The notes below the pieces were generated by a model. It worked only from the letters and a program-made list of their open reading frames with translations, ran no database searches and was not told the DNA's origin. Below, in pieces: positions 15,676 through 25,539 of a stretch of DNA of 64,000 nt. A program made the position numbers and the translations under genes. Every line of letters starts with the position of its first letter. Position 1 is the stretch's first letter. Origin of the DNA: Ferruginibacter sp. HRS2-29 (GTDB taxonomy: Bacteria > Bacteroidota > Bacteroidia > Chitinophagales > Chitinophagaceae). Location of the stretch: positions 62,001 through 126,000 of the forward strand of contig NZ_RJUB01000162.1 of assembly GCF_024343615.1 (NCBI RefSeq). Reading direction: 5' to 3'.

Positions 15676-18600
15676 ATGAGAAAATATTTACTCCTGGTTA
15701 CCAGTTTGTTTATTATAGAAGCAGCTTTTGCGCAGGATTTTTCCAATAAGGGGAAAGATTTCTATCTATGCTTTCCGCAGCATGTGGCAAACTCGACTCA
15801 AAATCTGGCGGTACTCAGTATATATATCACTTCCGATAAAGCAAGTTCGGGAACGATAACAATGGCCAACGGTCAATTTTCTGCCACCTTCAACATTGCA
15901 GCCAATGGGATCCAGGAGATACGCATACCCTTTAACGTAAACATTCACATTTCGAACAGTGAATCCAATACAGTAATAAAAAAATCCATCCGCATACAAA
16001 CTGATCCGGGCAAACCTGCGGTGGTAGCATATGCGCAGCAATGGGCAGGTGCAAGAAGCGCCGCTACTTTATTATTGCCGGTAAATGTATTGGGGAAAAA
16101 ATATTACGCAACGGCTTTCAATCAGTCAGGTGCCGATTTCAGTACGTACTCGTCCAGGTCGCAATTCCAGATCATTGCCGTTAAAAATAATACTACCGTA
16201 AATATCACTCCCAGGAAAAATGGGGTATTGGAGCCAACTTTCACCATCACTTTACCACTTGCCGGTGATATGTACCAGTATCAGTCTACTGATGCGAATG
16301 CGGCTACCCAGGATATTACGGGAACGTTGATCGAATCGGTAGCTTCCGGAGCCGGCGCTTGTCTGCCCATCGCGGTTTTTTCCGGTAGCTCCAATATTAC
16401 GATCGGTGCCAATGCGGGCTGTGTTGCCGGTCAATCATCTTATGATCCCTTATTTCAGCAATTATATCCTGCCAGCACCTGGGGGAAAAATTTCGGTTTC
16501 ATTCCTTTCGACGATTACCCGGGCGGGAATCCATACAGGATAATGGCTTCTGAAAATAATACACAGGTAAATATCAACGGGCTGCCGACAGTTGTACTGA
16601 ATGCAGGAGAAATATATCCTGCAGAATATACGCTTACTCCAAAACTGTTGAGTGTGCCTACCAGCATCACTGCCAATAAACCTATTTGTGTTACGCAGTA
16701 TATGCAACGAAATGGTTGCTCCGGACGTCCTGTCACCAGTACATTGGGGGATCCCGACATGGTGGTGCTCAACCCGATCGAACAGAATATCAGTGATATC
16801 AACATATTTTCATCTACCAACCAGGCCATTACCAAACAGGTAGTGAATGTATTGATCAAGACAAACGCTACGGCCAGTTTTAAAATAAATGGTGTGGCCC
16901 CATCGGCCGCCTGGCAAACTTTTACCAATTTGTCCGGTTATTCTTACCTCCGCCAGACCTTGTCGGGAAGTTCTGCACGACTTACAGCCGATAGCGGCTT
17001 CAATGCGATCGCTTATGGGATGGGAGCAAATGAATCTTATGCTTATTCTGCAGGTACAAACGTAAAAGATCTTTACCAGCAGATCGGTGTATCAAGCCTC
17101 TACGGAATTGAAACGACCCCATCGGTTTGTACCGGGTCTCCATTTAAATTCAAGATATCGCTTCCATACCAGCCGGATTCCATGTACTGGGACCTGAGCC
17201 CGCAGCATACCCCGGTATGGTTGAAAAGGGTAGCACCGGCGGTATTGGCTTTTGACTCCACCACTAATTTGAATGGTAAACAGCTGTGGTGGTATTCTTT
17301 ACCATTGCTGTACACATACAATACTATTGGAGAATACCCGATTACGATCACTACCTATAATTCTAATTCAGATGGTTGTGGTAGTCAGCAGGAGATTGAT
17401 TTCGAGTTGGAAGTATCCGATCCGCCGGTAGCTGGATTTACCTGGGTAGCGCCGCGGTGTGTAGCCGAAACGGTACAGTTCAATGATGCATCCACTACCG
17501 TAAAACCGACATATCATTGGTGGTGGGATTTTAATGACCCTGCCAGTGGTGCTGCGAACAACACTTCCAACCTGAAAAATCCTGCACATAAATTTACCAC
17601 TCCGGGCACTTACAGGGTGCGCTATTCTAATATTACCACGCCGGGTTGTCTGAGTGATACGTTATTTCATGATGTGGTAGTACCGGCTATGCCAACAGCT
17701 ACTATTACCGGTAATACATCTGTTTGCCAGAACGCACCTTCTCCCAATATCACTTTCACCGGTGCCGGTGGTTCTGCTCCTTATACTTTTTCTTACAGGA
17801 TAAATGGAGGCGCTGTGCAAACGATCACTACCGTAACAGGTAACAGTATCACCGTTGCGGTGCCAACCACCACGCCCGGTAGTTACATTTATACACTTAC
17901 GAATATTCAGAACACAGGTTCTACTTTGTGTACACAGGCTCAGACCGGCATAGCTACCGTTTTGGTGAGGCCACTGCCAACTGCAACCATTGCTGGTACC
18001 ATCGCGGTCTGCCAGACCGGAACCTCTCCGAACGTTACCTTTACTGGTGCCGGCGCAACGGCTCCTTATACATTTACCTACACCATCAATGGTGGGGCGC
18101 CGCTCACGGTCACCACCGTTACGGGTAATTCGGTAAATGTACCGGCACCAACCAATACGGTGGGAGTGTTTACCTATACTCTTACCAATGTTGAAGACGC
18201 CAGCAGCAACACCTGCAGCCGTGCCATCACCGGCGCATCTGCTGTGATTACTATCCGGCAATTGCCAACAGCAACCATCAGCGGTACTACGGCTGCCTGC
18301 CAGAACGGAGCTGCACCCAACATTACTTTTACCGGAACCGGCGGCGTAACGCCCTATACTTTCACCTATAATATTAATGGCGGGGCAAACCAACTCATTA
18401 CCAGCACCGGGAATTCAGTGACGGTACCTGTACCAACTGCCGCAACCGGCACCTTCACTTACACCCTCACCAGTGTACGCGATGCCAGTCCGAATATATG
18501 TACCAATGCAGTTGCGGGCGCAACAGCGGTTGTAACCATTCGTCCATTGCCAACGGCCACCATCGCGGGTACCACTTCCGTGTGTGAAAGCAGTACATCG

Positions 18601-21021
18601 CCGGCGATCACATTTACCGGTGCCGGAACCACCAATCCTTACAAATTCACTTATACCATCAATGGCGGCGCGCCGCAAACGGTGACTTCCACCGGCAACG
18701 TTGCTACGGTAAATGTGCCTACCAACGTGCCCGGCACTTTTGTATATAACCTTACATCGGTAGAAGATGCTACTTCTACATTGTGCAGCCGAACAATCAC
18801 CGGTGCAAGCTCAACTGTGATCGTTCGTCCGTTGCCAACGGCCACCATTACGGGAGCTACTACAGTTTGTCTGAATTCAACAGCGCCCATCATCACACTT
18901 ACGGGGGCTACCGGCACAGCGCCATATCGTTTTACTTATACTATCAACGGTGGAGCACCAATAACGCTCGTATCGGGAGCGGGCGGTGCTGTCACCGTGC
19001 CTGTACCTACCAATACCGCTGGTACATTCGTCTATGCCCTTACCAGTGTGACGGATGCCAGCAGCAATACCTGCAGCCGCATCAATCTTACAACCAGTGC
19101 AAGTGTAGTGGTAAAACCATTGCCTACGGCCACAATAACTACTTCATCAAGCGAGTTATGCCTGAACGCGGCCGCGCCGAATATCATTTTCACCGGTGCA
19201 GGTGGTGCCCCGCCTTATCGCTTTACGTATAAGATCAATGGCGGACCGGATCTTTTTGTTACCACTTCAAATACCAGCAGCAGCGTAAACGTTCCTGTGC
19301 CGACCGCTACCGCAGGAACTTTCAACTATACACTCGTAAATGTGCGGGAAGGAAGTGCCAGTCTTTGTGCAAGTGCCGCTACCGGATCCGCAAGTGTATT
19401 GGTAAATCCGCTTCCTTCACCGGGCTTTACCTATACGGTTCCTTCCTGTGATACGAGAAGGATCAGTTTCAACTCTTCCACTTCGGTGGCGAATGCCGGA
19501 ACGATCACTGCCTGGCGCTGGAGTTTTGGCGATGCGGCCAGTGGTGCGGCTAACAATACTTCTACGGCTCCAAACCCGGATCACGTGTTTTCGGGCGCAG
19601 GAACGTTTACCGTTACCTTGACCATTACCACGAATAAAGGCTGTGTAAGCGCTGTATTTCCAAGGCAGGTGATCATCACCCCAAGACCGAAAGCAGGGTT
19701 CGTGGTACCGGAAGTTTGTCTGAATGATCCGTTCGCACTTTTGACCGATACCAGCAAGATTGCGGCTCCGGGCAGCATCACCGCCTGGGAATGGAATTTT
19801 GGCGACGCGGCCAATTCTACACCGGGTAACCCGAATACTTCCACGCAAAAAGACGGCCGCCATAAATACACGGCGGTAGGTGATTATACGGTACGATTGA
19901 TCGCCATCAGCAACAGCGGTTGTCGTGATACCACCGAGAGCATACTTACGATCAACGGTGGCAACCCGGTATCAAACTTCATACCCGTTGCCACCAACAG
20001 GTATTGTGGAAATGATACGATCAGGATCCAGAATAAATCCACTATCGCTTCTGGTAAGATCACCAGGCTGGAGATATTCTGGGATGATGTTGCGGCGCCA
20101 ACTGTTTTTGAAGCAGATGAAACTGCTACACCGGATAGTATTTTCAAACATAAATATCCGGAGTTTCAGAGCCCCGCTACCAAACAATATGTCATACGGG
20201 TGAGGGCTTATTCGGGCGCTACCTGCTTTAGCGACAGCAGGAGAACGATCGTGCTCAATGCTACGCCTGAAGTTGCTTTTGCAGCGATACCAAATGGTTG
20301 TATCGATGTACCTCCTTATCGCATCACGCAGGCAACCGAAACTGGTGGAGTAGCCGGAACAGGCGTATACAGCGGCCCCGGCATCATAGCGGTAAGTCCG
20401 GGAGTGTATAATTTCAGTCCGGCACTTGCAGGGCAGGGCACGCACACCATCAAATACGTGTATACATCAACCGCCGGCGGTTGCGTGGATTCCGCCAGCC
20501 AGCAGGTAACGGTATATCCTAACCCGGTGGTGAATGCCGGCCCGGACCTTACCATCCTGGAAGGGGGAAGCATCACGATTCAACCGACGGTAACCGGTAA
20601 CGATCTGCGTTATTTATGGACAGTCAATCAATATCTAAATAACAACACCTTGAAAAATCCATTGGCGAGCCCGCCGGTAGATTTCACTTATACACTAACG
20701 GTAACGGCCAGGGGCGGATGTACGGCATCAGACCAGGTGTTCATCAAAGTATTGATGGCACCTAAGATCCCGAATACCATCACGCCTAACAATGATGGTA
20801 AACATGATACATGGAAAATAGAATACCTGGATACCTATCCGAATTGCAGGGTGAAAGTGTTCACCCGTACCGGTAAACTGGTATTCGAATCTATCGGCTA
20901 TAAGAAACCGTGGGATGGAAATATGAATGGAAAATCATTACCGGTGGATACTTATTATTATATCATCGAACCGGAAAGCGGAAGAGCGCCGATCACAGGG
21001 TATGTGCAGATCATCAAATAA
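15676..21021 (+). CDS. Giant T9SS type-B sorted surface protein with IgGFc-binding-like, PKD and six tandem modules
   Basis: 1781 aa, secreted and probably attached to the cell surface. A signal peptide (cut after FAQ) is followed by an IgGFc-binding-protein-like N-terminal domain (roughly residues 25-450). A PKD domain (586-671) has the WWDFNDPASGAANN signature. Six tandem modules of 95-97 residues (672-1245) each open with LPTATI and a conserved Cys. Further PKD-like domains (from 1246) carry WRWSFGDAASG and WEWNFGDAAN. The last ~85 residues (from 1696) are the gliding-motility/CHU_C type-B sorting domain (TITPNNDGKHDTW, KPWDGNMNGK, VDTYYYII). It is likely an adhesin. A PorP/SprF gene follows 59 bp later. 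Confidence 0.9.
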   Translation: MRKYLLLVTSLFIIEAAFAQDFSNKGKDFYLCFPQHVANSTQNLAVLSIYITSDKASSGTITMANGQFSATFNIAANGIQEIRIPFNVNIHISNSESNTVIKKSIRIQTDPGKPAVVAYAQQWAGARSAATLLLPVNVLGKKYYATAFNQSGADFSTYSSRSQFQIIAVKNNTTVNITPRKNGVLEPTFTITLPLAGDMYQYQSTDANAATQDITGTLIESVASGAGACLPIAVFSGSSNITIGANAGCVAGQSSYDPLFQQLYPASTWGKNFGFIPFDDYPGGNPYRIMASENNTQVNINGLPTVVLNAGEIYPAEYTLTPKLLSVPTSITANKPICVTQYMQRNGCSGRPVTSTLGDPDMVVLNPIEQNISDINIFSSTNQAITKQVVNVLIKTNATASFKINGVAPSAAWQTFTNLSGYSYLRQTLSGSSARLTADSGFNAIAYGMGANESYAYSAGTNVKDLYQQIGVSSLYGIETTPSVCTGSPFKFKISLPYQPDSMYWDLSPQHTPVWLKRVAPAVLAFDSTTNLNGKQLWWYSLPLLYTYNTIGEYPITITTYNSNSDGCGSQQEIDFELEVSDPPVAGFTWVAPRCVAETVQFNDASTTVKPTYHWWWDFNDPASGAANNTSNLKNPAHKFTTPGTYRVRYSNITTPGCLSDTLFHDVVVPAMPTATITGNTSVCQNAPSPNITFTGAGGSAPYTFSYRINGGAVQTITTVTGNSITVAVPTTTPGSYIYTLTNIQNTGSTLCTQAQTGIATVLVRPLPTATIAGTIAVCQTGTSPNVTFTGAGATAPYTFTYTINGGAPLTVTTVTGNSVNVPAPTNTVGVFTYTLTNVEDASSNTCSRAITGASAVITIRQLPTATISGTTAACQNGAAPNITFTGTGGVTPYTFTYNINGGANQLITSTGNSVTVPVPTAATGTFTYTLTSVRDASPNICTNAVAGATAVVTIRPLPTATIAGTTSVCESSTSPAITFTGAGTTNPYKFTYTINGGAPQTVTSTGNVATVNVPTNVPGTFVYNLTSVEDATSTLCSRTITGASSTVIVRPLPTATITGATTVCLNSTAPIITLTGATGTAPYRFTYTINGGAPITLVSGAGGAVTVPVPTNTAGTFVYALTSVTDASSNTCSRINLTTSASVVVKPLPTATITTSSSELCLNAAAPNIIFTGAGGAPPYRFTYKINGGPDLFVTTSNTSSSVNVPVPTATAGTFNYTLVNVREGSASLCASAATGSASVLVNPLPSPGFTYTVPSCDTRRISFNSSTSVANAGTITAWRWSFGDAASGAANNTSTAPNPDHVFSGAGTFTVTLTITTNKGCVSAVFPRQVIITPRPKAGFVVPEVCLNDPFALLTDTSKIAAPGSITAWEWNFGDAANSTPGNPNTSTQKDGRHKYTAVGDYTVRLIAISNSGCRDTTESILTINGGNPVSNFIPVATNRYCGNDTIRIQNKSTIASGKITRLEIFWDDVAAPTVFEADETATPDSIFKHKYPEFQSPATKQYVIRVRAYSGATCFSDSRRTIVLNATPEVAFAAIPNGCIDVPPYRITQATETGGVAGTGVYSGPGIIAVSPGVYNFSPALAGQGTHTIKYVYTSTAGGCVDSASQQVTVYPNPVVNAGPDLTILEGGSITIQPTVTGNDLRYLWTVNQYLNNNTLKNPLASPPVDFTYTLTVTARGGCTASDQVFIKVLMAPKIPNTITPNNDGKHDTWKIEYLDTYPNCRVKVFTRTGKLVFESIGYKKPWDGNMNGKSLPVDTYYYIIEPESGRAPITGYVQIIK
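17689..19410 (+). repeat. Six tandem ~288-bp coding modules
   Basis: Units begin at 17689, 17974, 18262, 18547, 18832 and 19120 and end at 19410 (95, 96, 95, 95, 96 and 97 codons). Each encodes an Ig-like domain with LPTATI, a VC pair, TFTGAGG, PYTFTYTINGGA, VTVPVPT, GTFTYTLT and a second Cys. The paired cysteines suggest one disulfide per module. Units are diverged but alignable over their full length. Confidence 0.9.
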
Positions 21022-21080
21022 CAGCATGCTGTTGAACTTATAAACCGATTGTTGCGAAGCAGCAAAGAAATGCAGGAAAC

Positions 21081-22112
21081 ATGAAGAAGACCTTTTTTTT
21101 TATCGTAGGAATATGCGCCGGCATTGCTGGTTTCGGGCAGGCCAAACCTTCTTATACCCAATACGTACTCAATAATTATATTTTAAATCCTGCGGTTACG
21201 GGTATTGAAAATTACGTGGATGTAAAATTCAGCAACCGCAACCAATGGACAGGGATCGCGGGTGCGCCGGTGACCACGTATGTGAGCATACATGGGCCTA
21301 TCGGCAAATCAGACCTTCGTACCAGCGCCACTTCTTTCCAGGTACCGGGTGAAAATCCGCGGGGAAAACAATACTGGGAAGAATACACCGCTCCTGCGCC
21401 ACATCATGGCATCGGTTTCATGGCGATGAACGATAAAGCCGGGTATGTCAGCCGATGGTCGTTGGCGGCTTCTTACGCATATCACAAGCCATTGGGTGTA
21501 AAAACTACGCTGGCCGCGGGAATCAATGCAGGCTTTAACAGTGTGAATGTGGATCAGTCTAAAATTGATTTTGCAGATCTGGATCAGAACGACCCGGCGA
21601 TCGGTATTACCAGTGGCGAGCTGAAAAAAATAAAACCGGAAATAGGAGTGGGGCTTTGGCTGTATTCCGCAAAGTATTTTGCAGGCATATCTGTATTGAA
21701 CATTATTCCCGGCAAATTCAAATTTGTGAAAAATGATAAATACGGAACTTATTATACGCCCAATTATTTCCTGACGGCCGGTTACAGGGTCAACCTGGAT
21801 GATAATTTCAATTTTATCCCTTCGGTGATGGTGCAGTACTGGGAACCTCAATTGCTGGGGCTGCATGCCAATGCAAAACTGCAGTACCAGGACAAAGCGT
21901 GGATCGGTGCCAGCTACCGTTATGGGGATCTGATCTCCGGCTATTCGGCAATGGCCGGGGTGAATGTAGCCAACTTCTTCAATGTGAGTTATTCCTACGA
22001 AGTAGCCACCACGGGCAAACTACGGGCATACACCGGTAATACCCACGAGATCATGATCGGGTTCATCATAGGGAATAAATATGGTGATACTTGTCCGAGG
22101 AATGTATGGTAA
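21081..22112 (+). CDS. PorP/SprF family type IX secretion-associated outer-membrane protein
   Basis: 343 aa with a signal peptide and the family opening YTQYVLNNYILNPAVTG, followed by NRNQWTGIAGAP. PorP/SprF proteins are outer-membrane beta-barrels; SprF is needed for secretion of the adhesin SprB. It stands right after a protein with a type-B sorting domain, and such pairs recur across Bacteroidota, so it is probably the dedicated export or anchoring partner. Core T9SS genes (gldKLMN, sov) are not in the window. Confidence 0.9.
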   Translation: MKKTFFFIVGICAGIAGFGQAKPSYTQYVLNNYILNPAVTGIENYVDVKFSNRNQWTGIAGAPVTTYVSIHGPIGKSDLRTSATSFQVPGENPRGKQYWEEYTAPAPHHGIGFMAMNDKAGYVSRWSLAASYAYHKPLGVKTTLAAGINAGFNSVNVDQSKIDFADLDQNDPAIGITSGELKKIKPEIGVGLWLYSAKYFAGISVLNIIPGKFKFVKNDKYGTYYTPNYFLTAGYRVNLDDNFNFIPSVMVQYWEPQLLGLHANAKLQYQDKAWIGASYRYGDLISGYSAMAGVNVANFFNVSYSYEVATTGKLRAYTGNTHEIMIGFIIGNKYGDTCPRNVW

Positions 22113-22257
22113 GGCAATTACGGATTAAGAATGAAGGAATCTCCGTGATTTTGTATTCAGATGTAGGGTTATCGGAGTAGCAATAATAAAAGTTATACCT
22201 CATCAGGCAATTTCACTACTTGAGAAGTAATTCGAAAAATTCGTGTAATTAAAAAAT
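22113..22257 (+). repeat. Spacer with ATTCGTGTAATT word
   Basis: Between convergent genes. GCAATTACGGATTAAGAAT at the left and AGTAATTCG with AATTCGTGTAATT at the right (22220-22248) are loosely complementary word remnants. No clear terminator is seen. Confidence 0.35.
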
Positions 22258-23694
22258 TTATTGGGCCAGCGGAACCAGTTTCAATTTCCAGGTTGTATCC
22301 GCTACCTTCTTCAGCAAAGAATCCTTCGGTTTTGTTTCAGCGATCACCCAGAGTGGTTCACTCACCCAAACATCCCCTTTCAATTTTACGCGATAAGCAC
22401 GGGTGATCATTTTACCGGTAGAACTTTCTTCATTGATGATCACTTCTTTTCCTTCATTGGCGGGCTCTGTGCTGGTAGTTAACGATACAGGAACTACTTT
22501 TATCTCCTGTATATGTGCAGGGGAGATATCATTCAGCGCTACGGCATCATCTTCGGTTAGGGCAGTTTCGTCTGTAACCATTGCTTTTTTCATCGCAACC
22601 GCAGCAGGTTTTATTGGCATAGGTTTATTTATTACCGGTTCGCTTGCATAAGCTACCGACTCAGGCAGGGCAGGGGCTTCGCTGGTAGTGATGATAGAAT
22701 TGGCCGTTTCTTTTTGCAGCAGTATTTCCTTTACAGGGTCACTTAAAAGCGATACGGTGAAAAACAATAACAATAATAATCCCGCAAATGAAAAAGGCAT
22801 GCTGGGGCGATTGCGCATGCTGAGTTTTTGCTCCACAGAAAAAAAACGGATACGGGTAAGCAACTGCGAATGGTTGAATACAGCGGCCAGCTGAAATGCT
22901 TTTACACGTTGCCTGAGCCTGGCAGTTTTCAAAAGTGCATCTGCGTAACCGATCGTGCAGTAATTGAATTGTAATACCTGTATATCACAATTTTTCTCCC
23001 GCTCCAGTTTTATTTTCCCAGCCATGATACGGAGGAAGGGGTTGAAAAAGTAAACCGTTTCCGTAGCCAGCAACAACCAGTTAAGGAGATAATCGTTGTA
23101 ACGGATATGCGTAAGTTCATGAATGATGAGCGCTTCTGTTTCTGATACACTCAGTTGATTTACCAACGCCACCGGCAACAATATCACCGGTTTGAAAAAC
23201 CCGAATACGATAGGTGTTTGTATGTTGGTACTGTACCAGAGCGTGACTTTTTTGACGATGCCAAACTGGTGCGCTTTCGACGTAGTGAACATCCTGGTAT
23301 CTACAGGCGGTTTTACTAACGACAACGAATAGTTGCTTTTGAAATCGAGCCAGCTGCGCAATTGAATGGCTGATCTGATGATCACCACCACTACATATAA
23401 ATAGAATATCCAGGGAGCGTACTGCTGCAACCATTGCCTGGCGGGCATTTCGGAAGGTAATAACTTGTAGAGGCCGCTTTGCAGCGAGGCGAACGAACCA
23501 TTGTAATAAAAGCTGAAAGTAGCCAGCGAAGCCATCAGTTGTACTGCTATCATCCCGAAAAGAAGATTGCGTTTGAACAACGGGTGTGGGTTTCTCAACA
23601 GCAGGATGATCGCATAATACAGTCCCAGCAGTACGGCAGATTGCCATATACTGTGCATCATACTTACAGCGAAACTATAAGAGAATTGTCCCAT
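22258..23694 (-). CDS. M56 (BlaR1/MecR1-type) membrane metallopeptidase
   Basis: 478 aa. N-terminal membrane helices surround a cytoplasmic zinc protease domain with HELTH (His-192, Glu-193, His-196) and a downstream EREKNCD acidic ligand. The final helix (FAGLLLLLFFTVSLLS) is followed by a ~150-residue periplasmic tail. Unlike true BlaR1 the tail has no penicillin-binding fold or SxxK motif, so the inducing signal is unknown and need not be a beta-lactam. In the known systems the activated protease leads to loss of BlaI repression. It starts 11 bp after the blaI stop. Confidence 0.88.
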   Translation of the reverse strand: MGQFSYSFAVSMMHSIWQSAVLLGLYYAIILLLRNPHPLFKRNLLFGMIAVQLMASLATFSFYYNGSFASLQSGLYKLLPSEMPARQWLQQYAPWIFYLYVVVVIIRSAIQLRSWLDFKSNYSLSLVKPPVDTRMFTTSKAHQFGIVKKVTLWYSTNIQTPIVFGFFKPVILLPVALVNQLSVSETEALIIHELTHIRYNDYLLNWLLLATETVYFFNPFLRIMAGKIKLEREKNCDIQVLQFNYCTIGYADALLKTARLRQRVKAFQLAAVFNHSQLLTRIRFFSVEQKLSMRNRPSMPFSFAGLLLLLFFTVSLLSDPVKEILLQKETANSIITTSEAPALPESVAYASEPVINKPMPIKPAAVAMKKAMVTDETALTEDDAVALNDISPAHIQEIKVVPVSLTTSTEPANEGKEVIINEESSTGKMITRAYRVKLKGDVWVSEPLWVIAETKPKDSLLKKVADTTWKLKLVPLAQ

Positions 23695-23705
23695 GTATCA
23701 GTCGG

Positions 23706-24092
23706 TTATTTTTTGGCTTTTAATTCCGCTATCAGCGATTCGATCTTTTCCAGTTCAGCATTGCTGGCTTTATGGCCCCCCAATGCCTGCAGCACCAGGT
23801 CCGCAGATGACCCGGCAAAAAGTCCGTTGATCATCTTATTCAAAAACTGCTTCTGTGTTTTTTCCTTTGTTACCGCAGCCTGGTAAATATGTGTCTTGCT
23901 GCTGCTGTCACGCGTTACCAGTTCTTTCTCAAACATGATCTGCATGAGCTTAAGGGTAGTGGTATAACCGCTGTCTTTTGTTTTGCACAGCTCTTCATAA
24001 ACGGTCCGAACGGTAGCTTCGCCTTTTTCCCACAGCACCCCCAGTATTTCCAACTCGCCTTCTGTAGGTTTAATTACTTTGTTCTTTAGCAT
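23706..24092 (-). CDS. BlaI/MecI/CopY family repressor (locus 1)
   Basis: A 128-aa winged-helix repressor from ATG 24092 (an ATG at 24116 lies inside the operator region and is less likely). The family opening is KPTEGELEILGVLWEKGEATVRTVYEEL, interrupted here only for citation; the wing region has GYTTTLKLMQIM and the C-terminal dimerisation helix follows. It is cotranscribed with the M56 peptidase. A palindrome at 24094-24111 directly before the start is the likely autoregulatory operator, shared with locus 2 at 46.7 kb. Confidence 0.9.
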   Translation of the reverse strand: MLKNKVIKPTEGELEILGVLWEKGEATVRTVYEELCKTKDSGYTTTLKLMQIMFEKELVTRDSSSKTHIYQAAVTKEKTQKQFLNKMINGLFAGSSADLVLQALGGHKASNAELEKIESLIAELKAKK

Positions 24093-24093
24093 A

Positions 24094-24111
24094 ATACGAT
24101 GTGTTTCGTAT
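24094..24111 (-). promoter_or_regulatory. BlaI operator ATACGA-N6-TCGTAT (locus 1)
   Basis: A perfect 6+6 bp inverted repeat one base upstream of the blaI ATG. A half site TTCGTAA is at 24129-24135. Between them, on the minus strand, TACTTTG resembles a -7 box one base short of consensus, so the palindrome would cover the transcription start. Confidence 0.6.
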
Positions 24112-24190
24112 GGCAAAGTAGGAAATTATTCGTAAATGAGATGTAAAAATTTTGTTAAGAGGAGAATTGGGATGATGGCTGGAGAATAGG

Positions 24191-24374
24191 GATCACAGAT
24201 TACAGAAGGATGAAGGGGATTACACAGATCATTTTTACCTCGTAAAAATGGAAATACAGTTTGTAAAAATCTCAATTCGATAATAAATATGAAATTCTTA
24301 CAAACTGCATTTTCATTTCCTGCTTGCAGGAAATAATCTGTGTAATCCCCTTCATCCTTCTGTAATCTGTGATC
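24191..24374 (+). repeat. Long cruciform-forming inverted repeat
   Basis: Arms 24191-24229 and 24336-24374 are perfect complements over 39 bp. Inside, each side carries its own small palindrome at the same height (atttttac..gtaaaaat on the left, atttcctg..caggaaat on the right), and then GGAAATACAGTTTGTAA pairs with TTACAAACTGCATTTTCATTTCC. The whole 184 bp can fold as a stem with two side hairpins. It lies between a stop codon and the blaI promoter on the same strand. Confidence 0.85.
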
Positions 24375-24377
24375 TTC

Positions 24378-25535
24378 TTATTTAACGCGGTTATATTTCT
24401 TCAGCACCTCCATCACCAGCTTGTGCGGCAATCCATAAGCTTTATTGCTGTTGATGCCCTCCATCGTTTCCGCGGCCACCATCGCGTTGATGATCGCTTC
24501 TTCCACGGCCTGCACGGTTGCTTCAAATAATGGATTGATGAGGTCGTTCGGCAGTTGTTCTACTTTTGTAAAATCTTCCCGCTGAAACGCAGAAGGATTG
24601 GCGGTAGAGAAAGCGATGAAAATGTCACCGGAGCCATTCTCCCCACGTCCGCCTACTTTGCCCACACCTATCGGTATCCTGGCAGTGATACGCTTCAGCT
24701 GGTGCGGCAACAAAGGTGCATCAGTAGCTACCACCACAATGATGGAGCCATCCCCAGGCTGATAGGAGGGCGGCGCTTTGAATTCGTAATTCATAGTATC
24801 CTTCAACTCTTTTCCCACCGGTACACCGGCGATCGTGAGATTTCTTTTGGCGCCAAAATTCGACTGCACCAGTACCCCAACGGTATAGGCAGAATCTTTG
24901 ATCTTCACTTTTCTCGATGATGTGCCCGTACCACCTTTGAAACCGAGGCACATCATGCCGGTGCCACCGCCAACATTTCCTTCTTTGATAAAACCGCTTC
25001 TGGCGCTGTCCAGCGCTTCATAAGCATTGCTCTCTTTTACATGAAAACCGTAGATATCATTCAGGAAACCGTCGTACGTTTCGGCTACTACCGGGTACGT
25101 ATACCAGAAATCTTCTTTGTACCAGCCGGTCTTTACAAACCATTTCAATACGGCATCCCTTACCACACCTACGCTGTTGGTATTAGTGATCATGATCGGC
25201 GTTTCCAGGAAACCCGATTCCGTGATCCAGGTGGTGCCGGTCATTTCACCATTGCCATTGAGGGAATACCAGTTGGCAAAAACAGGATTGTTGTTGCGGC
25301 CTCTCGGCAAAATGGCTGTAACTCCCGTGCGTACCGGTCCCTGCCCGCGAACATTTTTTCCCTTGCCCGAAATGATCGTGCTATACCCAACTTCAACTCC
25401 CCTCACATCCGTGATAGCATTGAATGGCCCCGGGGTTCCGTCAAATGGAATACCGATATCTCTGGCCCTTGGTTTTTGGGCGAATGAAATTGTGCAGATG
25501 AGCAGCAGTAAGGCTGTGATTGGAAATTTGTACAT
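24378..25535 (-). CDS. P1 family (DmpA-like) aminopeptidase/amidase, secreted
   Basis: 385 aa with a signal peptide (MYKFPITALLLLICTISFAQ). DmpA/BapA-type enzymes are Ntn-hydrolases that cut themselves before a Ser and then release N-terminal D- or L- or beta-amino acids. The characteristic block NVGGGTGMMCLGFKGGTGTSSR region is at about 187-208, with Ser-206/207 as the likely self-cleavage nucleophile. The N-terminal FDGTPGPFNAITDVRGVEVG matches the family. It is probably periplasmic. The stop lies 4 bp from the long inverted repeat. Confidence 0.88.
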   Translation of the reverse strand: MYKFPITALLLLICTISFAQKPRARDIGIPFDGTPGPFNAITDVRGVEVGYSTIISGKGKNVRGQGPVRTGVTAILPRGRNNNPVFANWYSLNGNGEMTGTTWITESGFLETPIMITNTNSVGVVRDAVLKWFVKTGWYKEDFWYTYPVVAETYDGFLNDIYGFHVKESNAYEALDSARSGFIKEGNVGGGTGMMCLGFKGGTGTSSRKVKIKDSAYTVGVLVQSNFGAKRNLTIAGVPVGKELKDTMNYEFKAPPSYQPGDGSIIVVVATDAPLLPHQLKRITARIPIGVGKVGGRGENGSGDIFIAFSTANPSAFQREDFTKVEQLPNDLINPLFEATVQAVEEAIINAMVAAETMEGINSNKAYGLPHKLVMEVLKKYNRVK

Positions 25536-25539
25536 GGGT

